Position numbers and translations under genes: made by a program. This document shows positions 1 through 45,639 of a stretch of DNA of 64,000 bases, piece after piece (within the stretch, counting starts at the first letter, position 1; every line of letters begins with the position of its first letter). The notes under the pieces were generated by a model. It did no database searches, was not told the origin of the DNA, and saw only the letters and a program-made list of their open reading frames with translations. Location of the stretch: assembly GCA_031761405.1 (NCBI GenBank), contig JASEVX010000005.1:35716869-35780868 (forward strand), read 5' to 3'. Source of the stretch: Serripes groenlandicus. Lineage: Eukaryota; Mollusca; Bivalvia; Cardiida; Cardiidae.

Positions 1-544
1 TTACAGGCGATACAATAAATCTGCTTGTGGTTATGCCTAGTTTATGTTTTCTGTATGTGCTAAAAAGATGCTCCTAGAATGTACCAGATGCAATGTTGGA
101 TTAAAAAATCAAGATACGCCCCTGGCATTAAAAATTTCTGAATATTTTCAAGATGTTCCTTCAATTTGGTCTAGTGACCTAGTTTTGACCCACCATGATC
201 CTTCTTTTTTTTTTTTACTAGGACAAACAAATGAGGTAAAACTCAAAATGAAATTTGAAAAATTAAAAAGTATATTATATATATATATTACATAGGAAAC
301 AGCAGTCACATTTGCCAAAGTATGGGGTATACAGAAGACAGGGCCGGGAAACTTTTTCAGGCCTGGTTAGCCCATATTTTTATTTCATATTTCTGTAGAT
401 TAGGTAATATGCTAACAACAAACCAATTTTCTGAATGTTTTCAAAAAATTATGAAACTGTAGCGATCGTCTTTAAATAAAAAAAAATCTAGGAACTATTC
501 CTGAAAAAGTTTAAGATCAGATAAATATTGTGTCGATAACATTT
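1..544. other. Intergenic, no gene seen
   Basis: AT-rich sequence with poly-T and a short TA run near 272-290. The longest open frame (44-295) ends in that low-complexity tract and has no recognisable domain. I see no gene. Confidence 0.5.
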
Positions 545-805
545 GAGTCGGACCGTGAGGAAACCAACATTGTAGACTCTGCGTAAAGTATCGACCCGGA
601 TCAGACTTAGCATGCCGCGCAGGCTTGGCCGGAAAGAAACTTTTCGCCTCCTGTTGATTTTCAGTTTCAGTAATCATTACTCCATACCTATATCCCCCTG
701 TGACAGTATGTGTCGACCCGGATCAGTCTGCGCGGACTGCGCAGGTTATCTGTGCCGATATATTACGCAGAGGTCATAATGTTGGTTTTTTCACGCGAGT
801 GCTCA
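545..805. mobile_element. Foldback MITE family B, copy 1
   Basis: The left end carries AACCAACATTGTAGACTCTG followed by CGTAA. The right end carries the inverse, with TTACGCAGA and then AATGTTGGTTTT. The interior has two CCCGGATCAG-type blocks. The same organisation recurs at 6496-6746, and a half copy lies at about 11335-11455. No coding capacity is visible. Inverted ends, small size and repetition indicate a non-autonomous DNA element. The target duplication is not clear, so the superfamily is unassigned. Confidence 0.7.
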
Positions 806-1890
806 TTTTCAATGATTACAAAAAGGATAAGATCAGGTCAACCTTGACGATAAATAAAACGCCATGACATCCACACAGATAATATTTATAAGACTTACTG
901 TTAAGTAGAAACGTAACTCCAAGTATCGTGATGGAACTCGCCAAAATAATCCTCAGATATGTGTTACGTGTCAACAAAACGTCCCGAAGCGATAAAGACG
1001 ACATCATTGTGTTTGTCTTGTATTATTTATAAAACTATACACAAAACATGCTATATTAAAGCCAATGTAACTAAAGCCATGCATCAGTACATGTCCGTTT
1101 GAAGATACTATTACAATCCCGGCGTTTTGGGACATTTCAGGAAATGACTTAAGTGGGTTTTCTAAGTGGTTGTTGACGTCTTCACCGAATCATATTGTTT
1201 GTTTAAAAACACTAAGTTATGACACATCTAAAATGAATAAAATATTCCAATGTTTTAAGTTTGTGCAGTTTCTTTATTTTGAATCGCGTTTATATATTTT
1301 GTTTGTTTTATTTACGAAGACAAAACAGTCCCTATTAGCGAGGAGACTGAGGTACTGTATTTTCATATACTACATGTAATCAAAACACGATAACTACAAA
1401 CCTTTACGTCGCACAGTCTAATTTGTTTACATACGCGCACCTGCTAGACGGTCAAAACAGTCCCTATAAGACTTGCAGCAGATTGTTATGTGTCAATATC
1501 GAGATCAAAATCACGTCGAATTCTCCTTTTAATAGCAATTTTAACTTACTGAATGTTATTTTTATGTTCAAAGAGATGTCTTGATTTGTGAAGAATGCAT
1601 TTAATAATGTTGACCCCCACCCCTGATGTTCTAATATGCCTCTCAGTTGATAACTGTTTTTTCAACTACTATACTGTAAGTGTTATGCATCACTGCAGTA
1701 TGGATTTCTGGCGACATTGATGCGTTGCATCAACTTTCTCTTGTACCTTTTAAACACGGAAAATTACTACGTGAGCAATATCTTCAAAGGTATAGCTTCA
1801 CCGGAACCATTAATACATTATAAGGTAACGGAAAATGACTAAGCATCATCATCCAGAAATGACATGGCGTCATACCCAAGCAACTCGAGA
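806..1890. other. Intergenic, no gene seen
   Basis: No long open frame, RNA gene or clear repeat was recognised. The sequence is of ordinary AT-rich composition. Confidence 0.4.
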
Positions 1891-2020
1891 ACGAATTTTC
1901 AACTTCAAACATATTATCTATGAAGTGTGAAGTATGAAGTCTGAATTTCAAACTTCACACTTCACACTTCAAACATATTACCTATGTAGTGTGAAGTGTG
2001 AAGTTTGGAAGTCACCACCA
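1891..2020. repeat. Short inverted/direct repeat cluster
   Basis: The words CTTCAAACATATTA and CTATG with GTGAAGTGTGAAG recur several times in both orientations, so the stretch can fold back on itself. It is a local low-complexity duplication with no coding content. Confidence 0.6.
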
Positions 2021-2413
2021 GTCTTTCGTATAATGGAGCAATGATTTCAATACTTATAGATATTTCCGTGTATGCGGGAAAGGGTTAATCTGATACACAG
2101 TTTTCCAACATACATGTTGACCCCTTTTATGAACAGACGGCGATGCATGCGTCTTGATTTGGACTAAAACGTAAAGGGGGTGGGTTTTTTTAACGAAAAG
2201 TATTGAACGATATAAAATTCATGAATCAGAAAATTTGTCGTCCCAGTTTTGATTTTTAAAACCGTTTTTATATCAATTTTTTATCGCGTACTAAGAAATA
2301 AACGCTGAGAAGGAATGAAGGTAAGGATAAGCACTTGACTAGCCACTTAAAGATCTCGAACCATCTTCTACTCTTTGTTAATCATTCTACGTTATAAGTA
2401 CTTTAGTTTGTAT

Positions 2414-2450
2414 AGTGTTTTACGCCGCTTTCTACAATTATTCAGTTACT
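2414..2450 (-). repeat. SINE 3' tail fragment
   Basis: It contains GTTTTACGCCGCTTTC and ACAATTATTCAGTTA, the reverse-strand tail shared with the SINEs at 27573, 48956, 54391 and 58840. The tRNA-like head is missing. Confidence 0.5.
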
Positions 2451-2490
2451 ATTGTCACTCGTTGGAATTTCATTAAAGCTAAACAAAAAT

Positions 2491-2500
2491 ATGTATGTAT

Positions 2501-2538
<38 letters not shown>
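2491..2538. repeat. (TG)n microsatellite
   Basis: An almost uninterrupted TG/TATG run. The two open frames that cross it, one per strand, are products of the repeat. Confidence 0.9.
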
Positions 2539-2540
<2 letters not shown>

Positions 2541-2790
2541 CCTCCCGGGGATCCTAAATGAGCTCCCGGGTCTCTTAAAAGCTCTCTTAAATGAGATCCT
2601 GGGTCTCCTAAATGTGCGCGCGGAGCTCAAAAATGATCTATCGGAACTCCTATATGCGCTCTTAAATGCACGGCGTTCCCGAATGAGCTCCCGGGCTCCT
2701 GTATGCGCTCGCGGCGTTCCGAAATAAGCTCCCGGAAATCTTAAATGCGCGCGCGGAGCTCCTTAATGAGATCCCGGAGATCACGAATTG
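2539..2790. repeat. GC-rich degenerate short tandem repeat
   Basis: Variations on 'aaatgagctcccggg' and 'aaatgcgcgcgcggagctc' recur about every 20-30 bases. The block is much more GC-rich than its surroundings and full of CCCGGG and GAGCTC palindromes. It follows the TG run directly. Confidence 0.65.
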
Positions 2791-2996
2791 TACCGATAGT
2801 TAATTATTAACAAACGATACAGTATAGGTAGAACAACAAACCAAATAGTTTACTTTTACTTTTTATTGCCACAATATACATATGCGTATGAAATAATAAA
2901 AAGGTTTAAATAAGCAACGTACATATCAATACACATCATGCACTATTTTCAAGACGAACTGCGTTGACCTCACTTGTCACCCGGAATACCGGGCGG

Positions 2997-3380
2997 TCAC
3001 GTCAAACTATCCTTTCGACTTTTATACGAAACTTCCGCTCGTCGTCTTTTTGCCATATTCGTCCCCGTTTTCTTAGCCATGCTTTTGAGTTCGAATTTAG
3101 CCATTTCGATATTTTGAGCCAGCGGCGTGACAAATTCAATCTTCGGTTCGCGAGATTTTCCACAGACTTGAACATTTTCCACGATGTAGTGACCATTGGG
3201 TCGTAATTTGCCTTCCGCCATCAGGGCGAAATGTTTCTTCCACTTTTCGACCTCGGGTTTAAATACCGCTGTATCGCCGCTAGCTTCGTCATCGGATACT
3301 TCTTCCGTGACTTTGTCGTCCCAAGCTTCGTCCATGTCATCGTCCTCGGAACCTACTTCTATGTCATCGTCGTCTTCCAT
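2997..3380 (-). CDS. Unidentified acidic/basic small protein, intronless ORF
   Basis: A complete 127-codon frame with ATG at 3380 and TGA at 2997, and an in-frame TGA 33 nt upstream of the ATG. The N-terminal 40 residues are very acidic (MEDDDDIEVG, EDDDMDEAWDD). A middle segment (KPEVEKWKKHFALMAEGKL, then NGHYIVENVQ) looks like a folded domain. The C-terminus is basic (MAKRRR and following). I do not recognise the family. Composition is richer in GC and CG than the neighbouring DNA, and the frame is flanked by a GC-rich repeat on one side and a broken LINE on the other, so a mobile-element or captured origin is possible. A short hairpin (CCCGGTATTCCGGG) follows the stop. The bias of the sequence makes chance unlikely, but expression is unproven. 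Confidence 0.5.
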   Translation of the reverse strand: MEDDDDIEVGSEDDDMDEAWDDKVTEEVSDDEASGDTAVFKPEVEKWKKHFALMAEGKLRPNGHYIVENVQVCGKSREPKIEFVTPLAQNIEMAKFELKSMAKKTGTNMAKRRRAEVSYKSRKDSLT

Positions 3381-3431
3381 CCGTGGTCGGCCCGCGAGCC
3401 GTCTCCTCGGTCATCACAGTTAGGCGTACAG

Positions 3432-4525
3432 CTTGAGCGAATTTCATGTGATGACAAAACGAATGGCACGTATTTTATAGAGATTTGCAAAAATATTTTC
3501 ATTTTAAACAGCCGACTTGGCAATTATGAAGGCATCGGTCATTATACATTTAGACACAAATCAGTTATTGATTACGCAATTACCTCCATAGAGCTTCTAA
3601 AACTTATCAAATGTTTTGACATCATTGAAACTGACTCGCTCTTTTCTGATGGTCATTCCATACTAAACGTGTCATTGTCATTTCATAATTTACACCGACT
3701 AAACAAAGACATAAGTAGTGGAACAAGTCGTCAGTGTCCCTGGGGTTCTTAATGTGTAGAAACATTTTTTTACAGCATTGACACGACAGAGTTTGATAGT
3801 TTAATTGATTGACCAGATACTAAAGACACTTTAATCTGATTTAACGAAACAATAGTTAAGACGTTTAGTCTATCAGCACACAATTATTTCTCGGACCGTA
3901 GGTATGCGTCACGTAGATCGCATGATAAAAGGTGGTTCGAAAATGACTGCCGACGCTCACAGAAAAAGATCTTAAAAGCTAAAAAATACTACAATAAAAA
4001 TTAAGTTCGTCATATTTAAAATCTGCAAGTTACTATGAATACATATATAAACAAGCATAAACGGAAGTTAGAGAACGATTTTCGTGCGCCCCATAAAAAC
4101 GAAACGACAAAATACTGGAAATTGATTAATAGTCTTAAAGGTAAAACTAAAATTGACGAACCGAATATCAATGAATTTTATGATCACTTCAAAGAAATAA
4201 ATATTAGTCATAGTAGTTCTAATAACAGGGATTATACCTGAATCGTGGTTAAAAGGCTATGTCATAACAATTTATAAGAGAGGTGATTATTTAGATACCT
4301 CAAACTACAGACCAAACACATTGTTAAGTTGGTTGTCTAAATTATTTACCTCCATGCTGAATACGAGAATTGCTACATTATTAAAGGAATATGATTTATT
4401 AAATGAAAATTAAGCCGGATTTAGGCCCGGATACTCGACTACTAATCATGTATTTATTCTCCAGTCTTATTGAAATCGTTAGGAAATCAAAGAAAAAATT
4501 ATTCTGTGCTTTCATAGATAATGTA
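3432..4525 (+). pseudogene. Broken non-LTR retrotransposon (LINE), endonuclease and RT fragments
   Basis: Translated segments, in several frames, match the layout of an APE-type LINE ORF2. At 3432-3690 is the C-terminal part of the endonuclease, with the pattern VIDYAITS...FDIIETDSLFSDGHS. At 3920-4235 is the linker, with RWFENDC and YWKLINSLKGKTK. At 4236-4520 is part of the reverse transcriptase, with IPESWLKG, YRPNTLLSWLSKLF and AGFRPGYSTTNH. Stops and frameshifts interrupt it. The step from the linker straight to IPESWLKG implies that the first part of the RT domain has been deleted. It is a dead 5'- and 3'-truncated copy. Confidence 0.8.
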
Positions 4526-4539
4526 TCAGACCGAAGGGA

Positions 4540-5815
4540 TATAATTTGAACAATCTTGGTAGAGGTCCACTAGATGATGCTACATACCCAATATCAAAGG
4601 CCTGGGCCCTCTACTTTTAGACAAAAAGACTTTTTAAGTTTTTCCCCTATACAAGTCTATGTGAAACAAGTGACCCCCAGGGGAGGGGTCATTTTTTACC
4701 CAAGGGCTATAATTTGAACAATCTTGGTAGAGGTCCACTAGACGATGCTACATACCAAATATCAAAGGCCGGGTCCCTCTACTTTCAGAAAATATTTTTT
4801 TTTAAATTTTTCTCTATATGACTCTATGTAAAACAATAGACCCAGGGGAGGTAATTTTTTGACACCAGGGCTATAATTTGAACAATCTTGGTAGAGGTCC
4901 ACTAGATGATGCTACATACCAAATATTAAAGGCCTGGGCCATCTAGTCTTAGATTTTTAAAGGTTTTTCCCTATATGAGTCTATGAACAAGCTCCGCCCC
5001 CTAGCGGCTATGTTTTCCAACGGATTGGAAATATTTGAACAATCTTGTCAAAGGGTGCCCCAAGGAACTTTTGTGCAAAATAATTTTCAAATCGGGCCAG
5101 TACTTTGGACAAGAAGATTTTTAAAGTTTTAACAATGCACATATAAGGAAAACAAGCTCCGCCCTCTGGCGGCCATGTTTTTCAATGGATCGGAAATATT
5201 TGAACAATCTTGGTGAAGGGTGCCCCAATGAACATTTGTGCAAAATAATTTTCAAATCGGGCCAGTACTTTTGGACAAGAAGATTTTTAAAGTTTTAACA
5301 ATGCACATATAAGGAAAACAAGCTCCGCCCCCTGGCGGCCATATTTTTCAACGGATTGGAAATATTTTAACAATATTGGTAAAGGGTGCACCAAGGAACA
5401 TTTGTGCAAATTATTCTTTAAATCGGGCCAGTACTTTTGGACAAGAAGATTTTTAAAGTTTTAACAATGCACATATAAGGAAAATAAGCTCCGCCCCCTG
5501 GCGGCCATGTTTTTCAACGTATCGGATCGGGCCAGTACTTTTGGACAAGAAGATTTTTTAAGTTCTGGTTAATTTCCCCTTTTTTGTTGCCGTGGCAGCC
5601 AAAGTTCTGCATGGAATAGAATTCTTTGAACAAGTTTGAAAGAGATCCACCCATGGAACATTCCTGTAAAATTATTTTGAATTTGGTTAATTGGTTTAGG
5701 AGGAGAAGTCGTTTGTAGGAAAATGTGAACGAACGGACGACGACGACGACAACAGACGGTGAGCGATCACAAAAGCTCACCTTGCACTTTGTACATAGGT
5801 GAAACCATGAAAAGC
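4540..5815 (+). mobile_element. Family C element with internal direct repeats
   Basis: The interior is built from repeated units of about 160-190 bp. The first three carry 'ataatttgaacaatcttgg' and 'gaggtccact'. The later four carry AAGCTCCGCCCCCTGGCGG and TTTTGGACAAGAAGATTTTT. The right end is the family's tail: a GACGACGAC run, then GGTGAGCGATCACAAAAGCT and CACCTTG. Copies or pieces recur at 6050-6420, 7693-7862, 26574-26770, 35327-35400, 39335-40077, 52423-54137 and elsewhere. It is non-coding, and the class is uncertain. Confidence 0.65.
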
Positions 5816-5879
5816 TCAAAGGCTGCCATGATTTCTTTCTGTTGTTTTCATTAATTCATTATTTTGACATGTTTCTCCT

Positions 5880-6049
5880 AATTAAGCAAGACCATATTTT
5901 ATTGTGCCAATAGTCTGATATAATGACATCAAAATACACTGTGTAGCCTTTCCCCCATTGTCATAAAATTGATACATAGCTGTTTTATATTTCCCAATAT
6001 TTATACATGTTATTGAAAATAAATATTGGAAATAAAATTTCACTATGTA
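5880..6049. other. Short gap with no feature
   Basis: AT-rich sequence with no recognised element. Confidence 0.3.
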
Positions 6050-6480
6050 TAATAAGCTCCGTCCCCTGGCGGCCATGTTGTCCAATGGATCGGAAACTTG
6101 AACACCCAAGGAACATGTGTGCTAAACTATTTTCAAATCAGGACAGCACTTTTGGACACGGGTGATTTTTAAAGATTTCATTATATATATACATATAATG
6201 AAAATTAGCGCCGCCCCTGCACATTGTTTTCTCACGGATCGAAATAATTATAACAATATTGGTAGAGGGTCACCAAAGGAATATTTGAGCAAAATTTAAT
6301 TCCAATATGGCCAGTACTTATGGGCAAGAAGATTGTTAAAGTTTTAACTATCTACATATATAAGGAAAAGAAGTTCTAACTATTTTTAAACAACTAGAGC
6401 ACCAGGCCACACACGGTTTGTACTATATTTATTACAGGTTAAATAAGCTCCGATCCCTGGCGGCCATGTTTTAATTTGTC
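6050..6480 (+). repeat. Family C internal units, degraded
   Basis: Three decayed copies of the internal unit, with 'aagctccgtcccctggcggc', 'tttggacacgggtgattttt' and 'gccgcccctgcac'. They are more divergent than those at 4.5-5.6 kb. Confidence 0.55.
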
Positions 6481-6495
6481 AGGCGTGATATACAC

Positions 6496-6746
6496 GAGTC
6501 GTTCCACGAGAAAATCAAGATTGTTGACTCTGCGTAAATAAGCGACCTGGATAAGCCTAAGAATGCCGCGCAGGCTAACCCGGACAAATATTTTTCGCCT
6601 CCTGTGGATCTTCTGTTTCAGGAATCATTACTCTATACCTTTATCCCCCCTGACACGGAATTTGTGGGCCCGGATTAGCCTGCTCAGGCTGATCTGGATT
6701 GATACATTACGCAGTTTATAATGTTGGTTTTCTCGTGGAACGGCTC
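6496..6746. mobile_element. Foldback MITE family B, copy 2
   Basis: The best preserved copy. The left end is GAGTCGTTCCACGAGAAAAT and the right end, read inverted, is GAGCCGTTCCACGAGAAAAC, each followed inward by CTGCGTAA on its own strand. It is about 250 bp and non-coding. The copy at 545-805 and the half copy at 11335-11455 share the interior. Confidence 0.75.
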
Positions 6747-7151
6747 ACATGTAGATTGGTTTACAAAGCGAGACGACACTATGCGAACATTCAATACTGT
6801 ATCTAGTCTTCCTTTTCGAGTGCAGTGGTCCGAATGATGCATTCAGTCCTTCGCAGACAATTAATTTTCAAAATAATCGAAATAAGGAAGAACAGGCTCA
6901 TATCAAAAATGGAAAGTTAAAGATAATGTAGCCGGCAAAATTCGCCTCATCTTATCTGTATAATTTCCAAATAATTCATAAAATTATTTCGTGACAAGGT
7001 AGCATGATGTTTACGAAGGTAAAACTGTTTGTTATCAGAATATCAAGTTGATAAGACAATACGAGATGTCATAAGAAAAGCAACACGTAATCTCACTTTG
7101 GCTACTTCCTCGCGGTGAATGTTTAGGTGTACTTCAATGAAATTTCTTATG

Positions 7152-7381
7152 TTAACCCTTTCCCTCATATAGACGCTTTCTGATGCCTCTGCAGCAGACG
7201 GTTTTTAGAAAATATAGTGATAAAAGAAGAAATTGCACAAAACGTGCAATTTCTCTTTTTGCCACAATGTTTTCCACTTTTTGTCAAAGGTTATCCATTC
7301 AATTATAGAGATTTTCTATTTTTTGACAAAATATGTTCAATGTCATCTGCTGCAGAATTGCTGTATGAGGGAAAGGGTTAA
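7152..7381 (+). mobile_element. TTAA-MITE, full length
   Basis: A 230-bp element bounded by TTAA on both sides. The left end is TTAACCCTTTCCCTCATA and the right end is its inverse (TATGAGGGAAAGGGTTAA). CTGCAGCAGACGG lies near the left and GTCATCTGCTGCAG near the right. The core hairpin is GAAATTGCACAAAACGTGCAATTTC. The plus sign marks the arrangement in which the hairpin lies nearer the left end. Confidence 0.85.
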
Positions 7382-7526
7382 GAGCTATTTTTTGTTTAGA
7401 CCATGTTGTTCTGATGACGAACAATTACATCGTTTAAACCTTATGCTATCTTGGCTTAATATAGTAGTGTTAAGTTGTTAACTTCTCTAAATTACAGCTT
7501 ATCTTTTCAAAATACAACGTCAACTC

Positions 7527-7692
7527 TTAACCTGTTCCAACCTATAGACGCATCTGCGGCAGACGACTTTTGAAAACATCGTGACAATAGGAGAAAATGC
7601 TCAAAACGAGCAATTTCTCCTTTTGCCACAATGTTTTCAAACTTTTTTCAGCAATTACACCTACAATTATAGAAATCTTCCATATTTTTGAA
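7527..7692 (+). mobile_element. TTAA-MITE, right end lost
   Basis: The left end (TTAACCTGTTCC), subterminal CTGCGGCAGACGAC and core hairpin are present. The copy stops where family C tail sequence starts. Confidence 0.6.
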
Positions 7693-7862
7693 TTTTAAAG
7701 TCTGATAAAGTTTAAATTTTGCCGCGACAACCAAAACTCATGGAATTTAAATCTTAGAACAATTCTGAAAGAAGACACTAAGGATTATTCCTGTGAAGTT
7801 TGGTTGTAATTGGTCCTGTGCGGATGTTTAAAGCTAAAAGTTAACGACGGACGGACGGACAA
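7693..7862 (+). repeat. Family C tail fragment
   Basis: It contains CTGTGAAGTTTGGTTGTAAT and then a GACGGACGGACGG run followed by AGTGAGTGATCA, the tail of family C. The body is missing. Confidence 0.55.
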
Positions 7863-8704
7863 GTGAGTGATCAGAAAAGATATCTGCCTAAAATAATTTT
7901 TAAGTTTTTTCCTTCGGTTTGCAGGAATATTGAGACGATGCTTGCTGTAAAGTTTCATGCAAATTGACCTTCTATCATGTCTGGGAAGCAAATGTTTTCT
8001 CCAAAAATTTTGTTTTGAAAGGGTGTAATCTAATAAACAAAGAAATAAAGCTGTATTGAATTTTATTCTATAATTTTTTATTTAAACTGTTTAAAACTTT
8101 TGAATTGTCCGTTACATAGCACATATCCTGTTAAACGCTTGTTTAAACAGTATTTGCTTCCATTGAAGACCCAAGATCAGAATATACATCTAGTTTTAAA
8201 ACAATATATAGAAAAACATTTCTAAACCCTTTTCCAAATGCAAACATATTTTGAATAGTCTGTAGATTACTTTTGAAAAAGTTATGGCCAAAGGAGAATA
8301 GCTCATTAAATAACATGAACAACATGTACATTGATAGATATACAAACAGAAATCAGAGACATATAAACACATATGTCTCTGCAGAAATATACACTTTTTA
8401 TCACGTGAGGTACAATCACCGACACAGATTCAAAAATATGGTACTCTGATTGGTCTATGAAGTCTCCCAGCATGCACTGCTTCAGTGTTAACAGAATATT
8501 TTGAAAACGAACCACAACAAAAAGCTGTTTCATGCTACGTTGTGTTATTCCATACTGGCCCCTATATCGACAGTGAGAGTTCATTTAGGTAATGTATCAG
8601 TAAATCTGAGATAGTCATTTTCTCCTCCCACAATAGTTACAAACGTCATTTGTGAAAGACTATTTCAGAGGTATCAACTGTCAAATATAAATGAGAGCAG
8701 CATT
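7863..8704. other. Intergenic, no gene seen
   Basis: No domain-bearing frame. The open frames at 8143-8331 and 8306-8584 (minus) show no recognisable protein features. Confidence 0.35.
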
Positions 8705-8835
8705 TTAACCCCTTCCCTCATACAGCTAACAACTTTGAAAATGTCTTCTCAAAAATATGGAAAATCTCTATAATTGAAGGTATTATTACTGAAAACAGTT
8801 GAAAACATTGTGACAAAAAGAATAAATGCTCACAT
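8705..8835 (-). mobile_element. TTAA-MITE fragment
   Basis: The TTAACCCCTTCCCTCATA end and the long-arm sequence 'aaaatatggaaaatctctat' followed by 'gttgaaaacattgtgacaaa'. It is truncated in the hairpin. Confidence 0.6.
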
Positions 8836-9053
8836 GTTTGTACAAAATGTGTTTTCAAGTAGTTTCCAAACCGGACTACAAAATTTTGCGAATATGGTCA
8901 TGCATCAAATTCATTAAATGTCATTAGGACAAAAGGTTTTATATACAAGATGTTCCCTAGTCCTAGATATTAAGGGAGTGTAAGCTAGTCTCTTCTATAA
9001 TATCTCTTATTATACAACCAAACACTTTGTTGAGGGTACTCATAATATTGGAT

Positions 9054-9257
9054 TTAAGCCTTTCTAACATTTTGATGCATCTGCTGCAGACGACTTTTGA
9101 AACCATTGTTGCAAAAGAAAAACTGCTTAAAATTAGCAATTTTGTTACCACTCTATATTTATACATGTACTTAAATTTTTCCTGATTTGCCATGTTTGCT
9201 TAAATGTTTTCAAAGTCATCTGCTGCAGTTTGCTAGCATGACACGGGAAAGGGTTAA
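9054..9257 (+). mobile_element. TTAA-MITE, diverged, first of an abutting pair
   Basis: The left end is degraded (TTAAGCCTTTC) and the right end intact (GGGAAAGGGTTAA). Its terminal TTAA (9254-9257) is also the first TTAA of the next copy. Confidence 0.65.
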
Positions 9258-9469
9258 CCCTTTCCCTCATACGACAATTCTGCAGCAGACCGCTTTTTGA
9301 AAACATGGCGACAAAAGAAATTGCTCAAAACAAGCAATTTCTCCTTTTACCGGAATGTTTTCAACTCTATTTAACAGTAAAACTCTCATTTATTGAGATT
9401 TTACATGTTTTTGTCAATAAGATTTGAAAGTTGTCTGTTGCAGAATTGCTGAATGTGGGAAAGGGTTAA
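9254..9469 (+). mobile_element. TTAA-MITE, second of an abutting pair
   Basis: Both ends are intact (TTAACCCTTTCCCTCATA and GGGAAAGGGTTAA). It shares one TTAA with the copy on its left. It lies 147 bp downstream of the CTPS stop codon and, read on the minus strand, holds an AATAAA (9394-9389). Confidence 0.75.
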
Positions 9470-9615
9470 TATTGTTTCTGTCAATTTTTTCCACAATAAA
9501 TCCTCTTAAGCCAACCAGAAATTTGTTTGAGGCATTCACTTTGGCCAGCTCTTAATGAAACTCCCGCAGTCTTGGTATATTTAAGAAAAGAAGATAAAAC
9601 ACAAATTAAAAAAAA

Positions 9616-44810
<35,195 letters not shown>

Positions 44811-44892
44811 CCCCAAACGACCGATAATGCCAGCCACTTTAATAAATGGTTTGTCTGTAATGAAAAAGTTTAAAACAACAATTTATGACACA

Positions 44893-44963
44893 ATGGTACT
44901 TCATCCGCAAACGACAGAATAGTCCAGCCACTTTTATAAATGGTTGGTCAGTCAGAAAAAAGT
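44893..44963 (-). pseudogene. Duplicate of the start of the first CTPS coding exon
   Basis: A 94-bp period separates this from 44799-44870. It repeats, on the minus strand, the intron end, UTR and ATGAAGTAC, but the acceptor AG is gone (TCTGACTGAC replaces TCATTACAG) and codons diverge after Tyr3. It is therefore a decayed copy, not a usable exon. Confidence 0.75.
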
Positions 44964-45074
44964 TTAACCCTTTCCCTCATATAGACGCTTTCTGATGCCT
45001 CTGCAGCAGACGGCTATTTGAAAACATGTTCAAAGTAGTCTGCTGCAGAATTGTCGTATGAGGGAAAGGGTTAA
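44964..45074 (+). mobile_element. TTAA-MITE, 111-bp deletion form, with empty-site comparison
   Basis: Both TTAA ends are perfect, but the middle is missing (GAAAACATGTTCAAAGTAG). It sits in the duplicated exon flank. The other copy of that flank reads AGTTTAAAACAACAATTTAT uninterrupted (44868-44887). Confidence 0.9.
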
Positions 45075-45161
45075 AACAATTTGTGACATGGTATTTTGAG
45101 CGTCATTAGTCAAAGGCCTCAGTCAACAGTTCCAAAATCATCAAAGAAGATCAAGATCAAG

Positions 45162-45305
45162 ATAAACCCTTTCCAACATACAGACGTTTTCTGACGTCTC
45201 TGAAGGAGACGATGTTTGAAAACATTGTGACAAAAGGAGAAATTGCTCTGGCATCATGACATGACAAGCAATATTTCCTTTTGCCATAATGTTTTCATTT
45301 ATAAG
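45162..45305 (+). mobile_element. TTAA-MITE, right end lost
   Basis: 'ataaaccctttccaacatac', GTCTCTGAAGGAGACGATG and a core interrupted by a few extra bases. Confidence 0.55.
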
Positions 45306-45364
45306 TCTCTATTTTAAAACTAAGCTTTTATAGAATGATTTTTTAAATCTTTCTCAAGATGATT

Positions 45365-45594
45365 TTAACCCTTTCCCTCATATAGACGCTTTCTGACGCC
45401 TCTGCAGCAGACGGCTTTTTGAAAACATAGTGACAAAAGGAGAAATTGCACAAAACGTGCAATTTCTCCTTTTGCCACAATGTTTTCCACTTTTCGTCAT
45501 AGATTATCCATTCAATTATGGAGATTTTCTATGTTTTGAAAAAATACGTTCAAAGTCGTCTGCTGCAGAATTGTCGTATGAGGGAAAGGGTTAA
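45365..45594 (+). mobile_element. TTAA-MITE, full length
   Basis: 230 bp, TTAA at both ends, core GAAATTGCACAAAACGTGC. One of the least mutated copies. Confidence 0.9.
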
Positions 45595-45639
45595 AGTCAT
45601 CTGCAGGGGATACTATTCTAAAATCTTGATTTGACCCTC

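Noticed and set aside
2442..2727. Frames with poly-(TH) or poly-(CV) repeats on both strands
   Set aside because: They are products of the TG microsatellite.
5705..5780. Acidic or repeat-coding exon from the GACGACGAC run
   Set aside because: The run is the conserved tail of family C and recurs in non-coding copies elsewhere.
44811..44837. Upstream GTG start that would add nine residues (VAGIIGRLG) to CTPS
   Set aside because: GTG is not a usual start in animals, and the downstream ATG gives the family's standard MKYILVTGG beginning.
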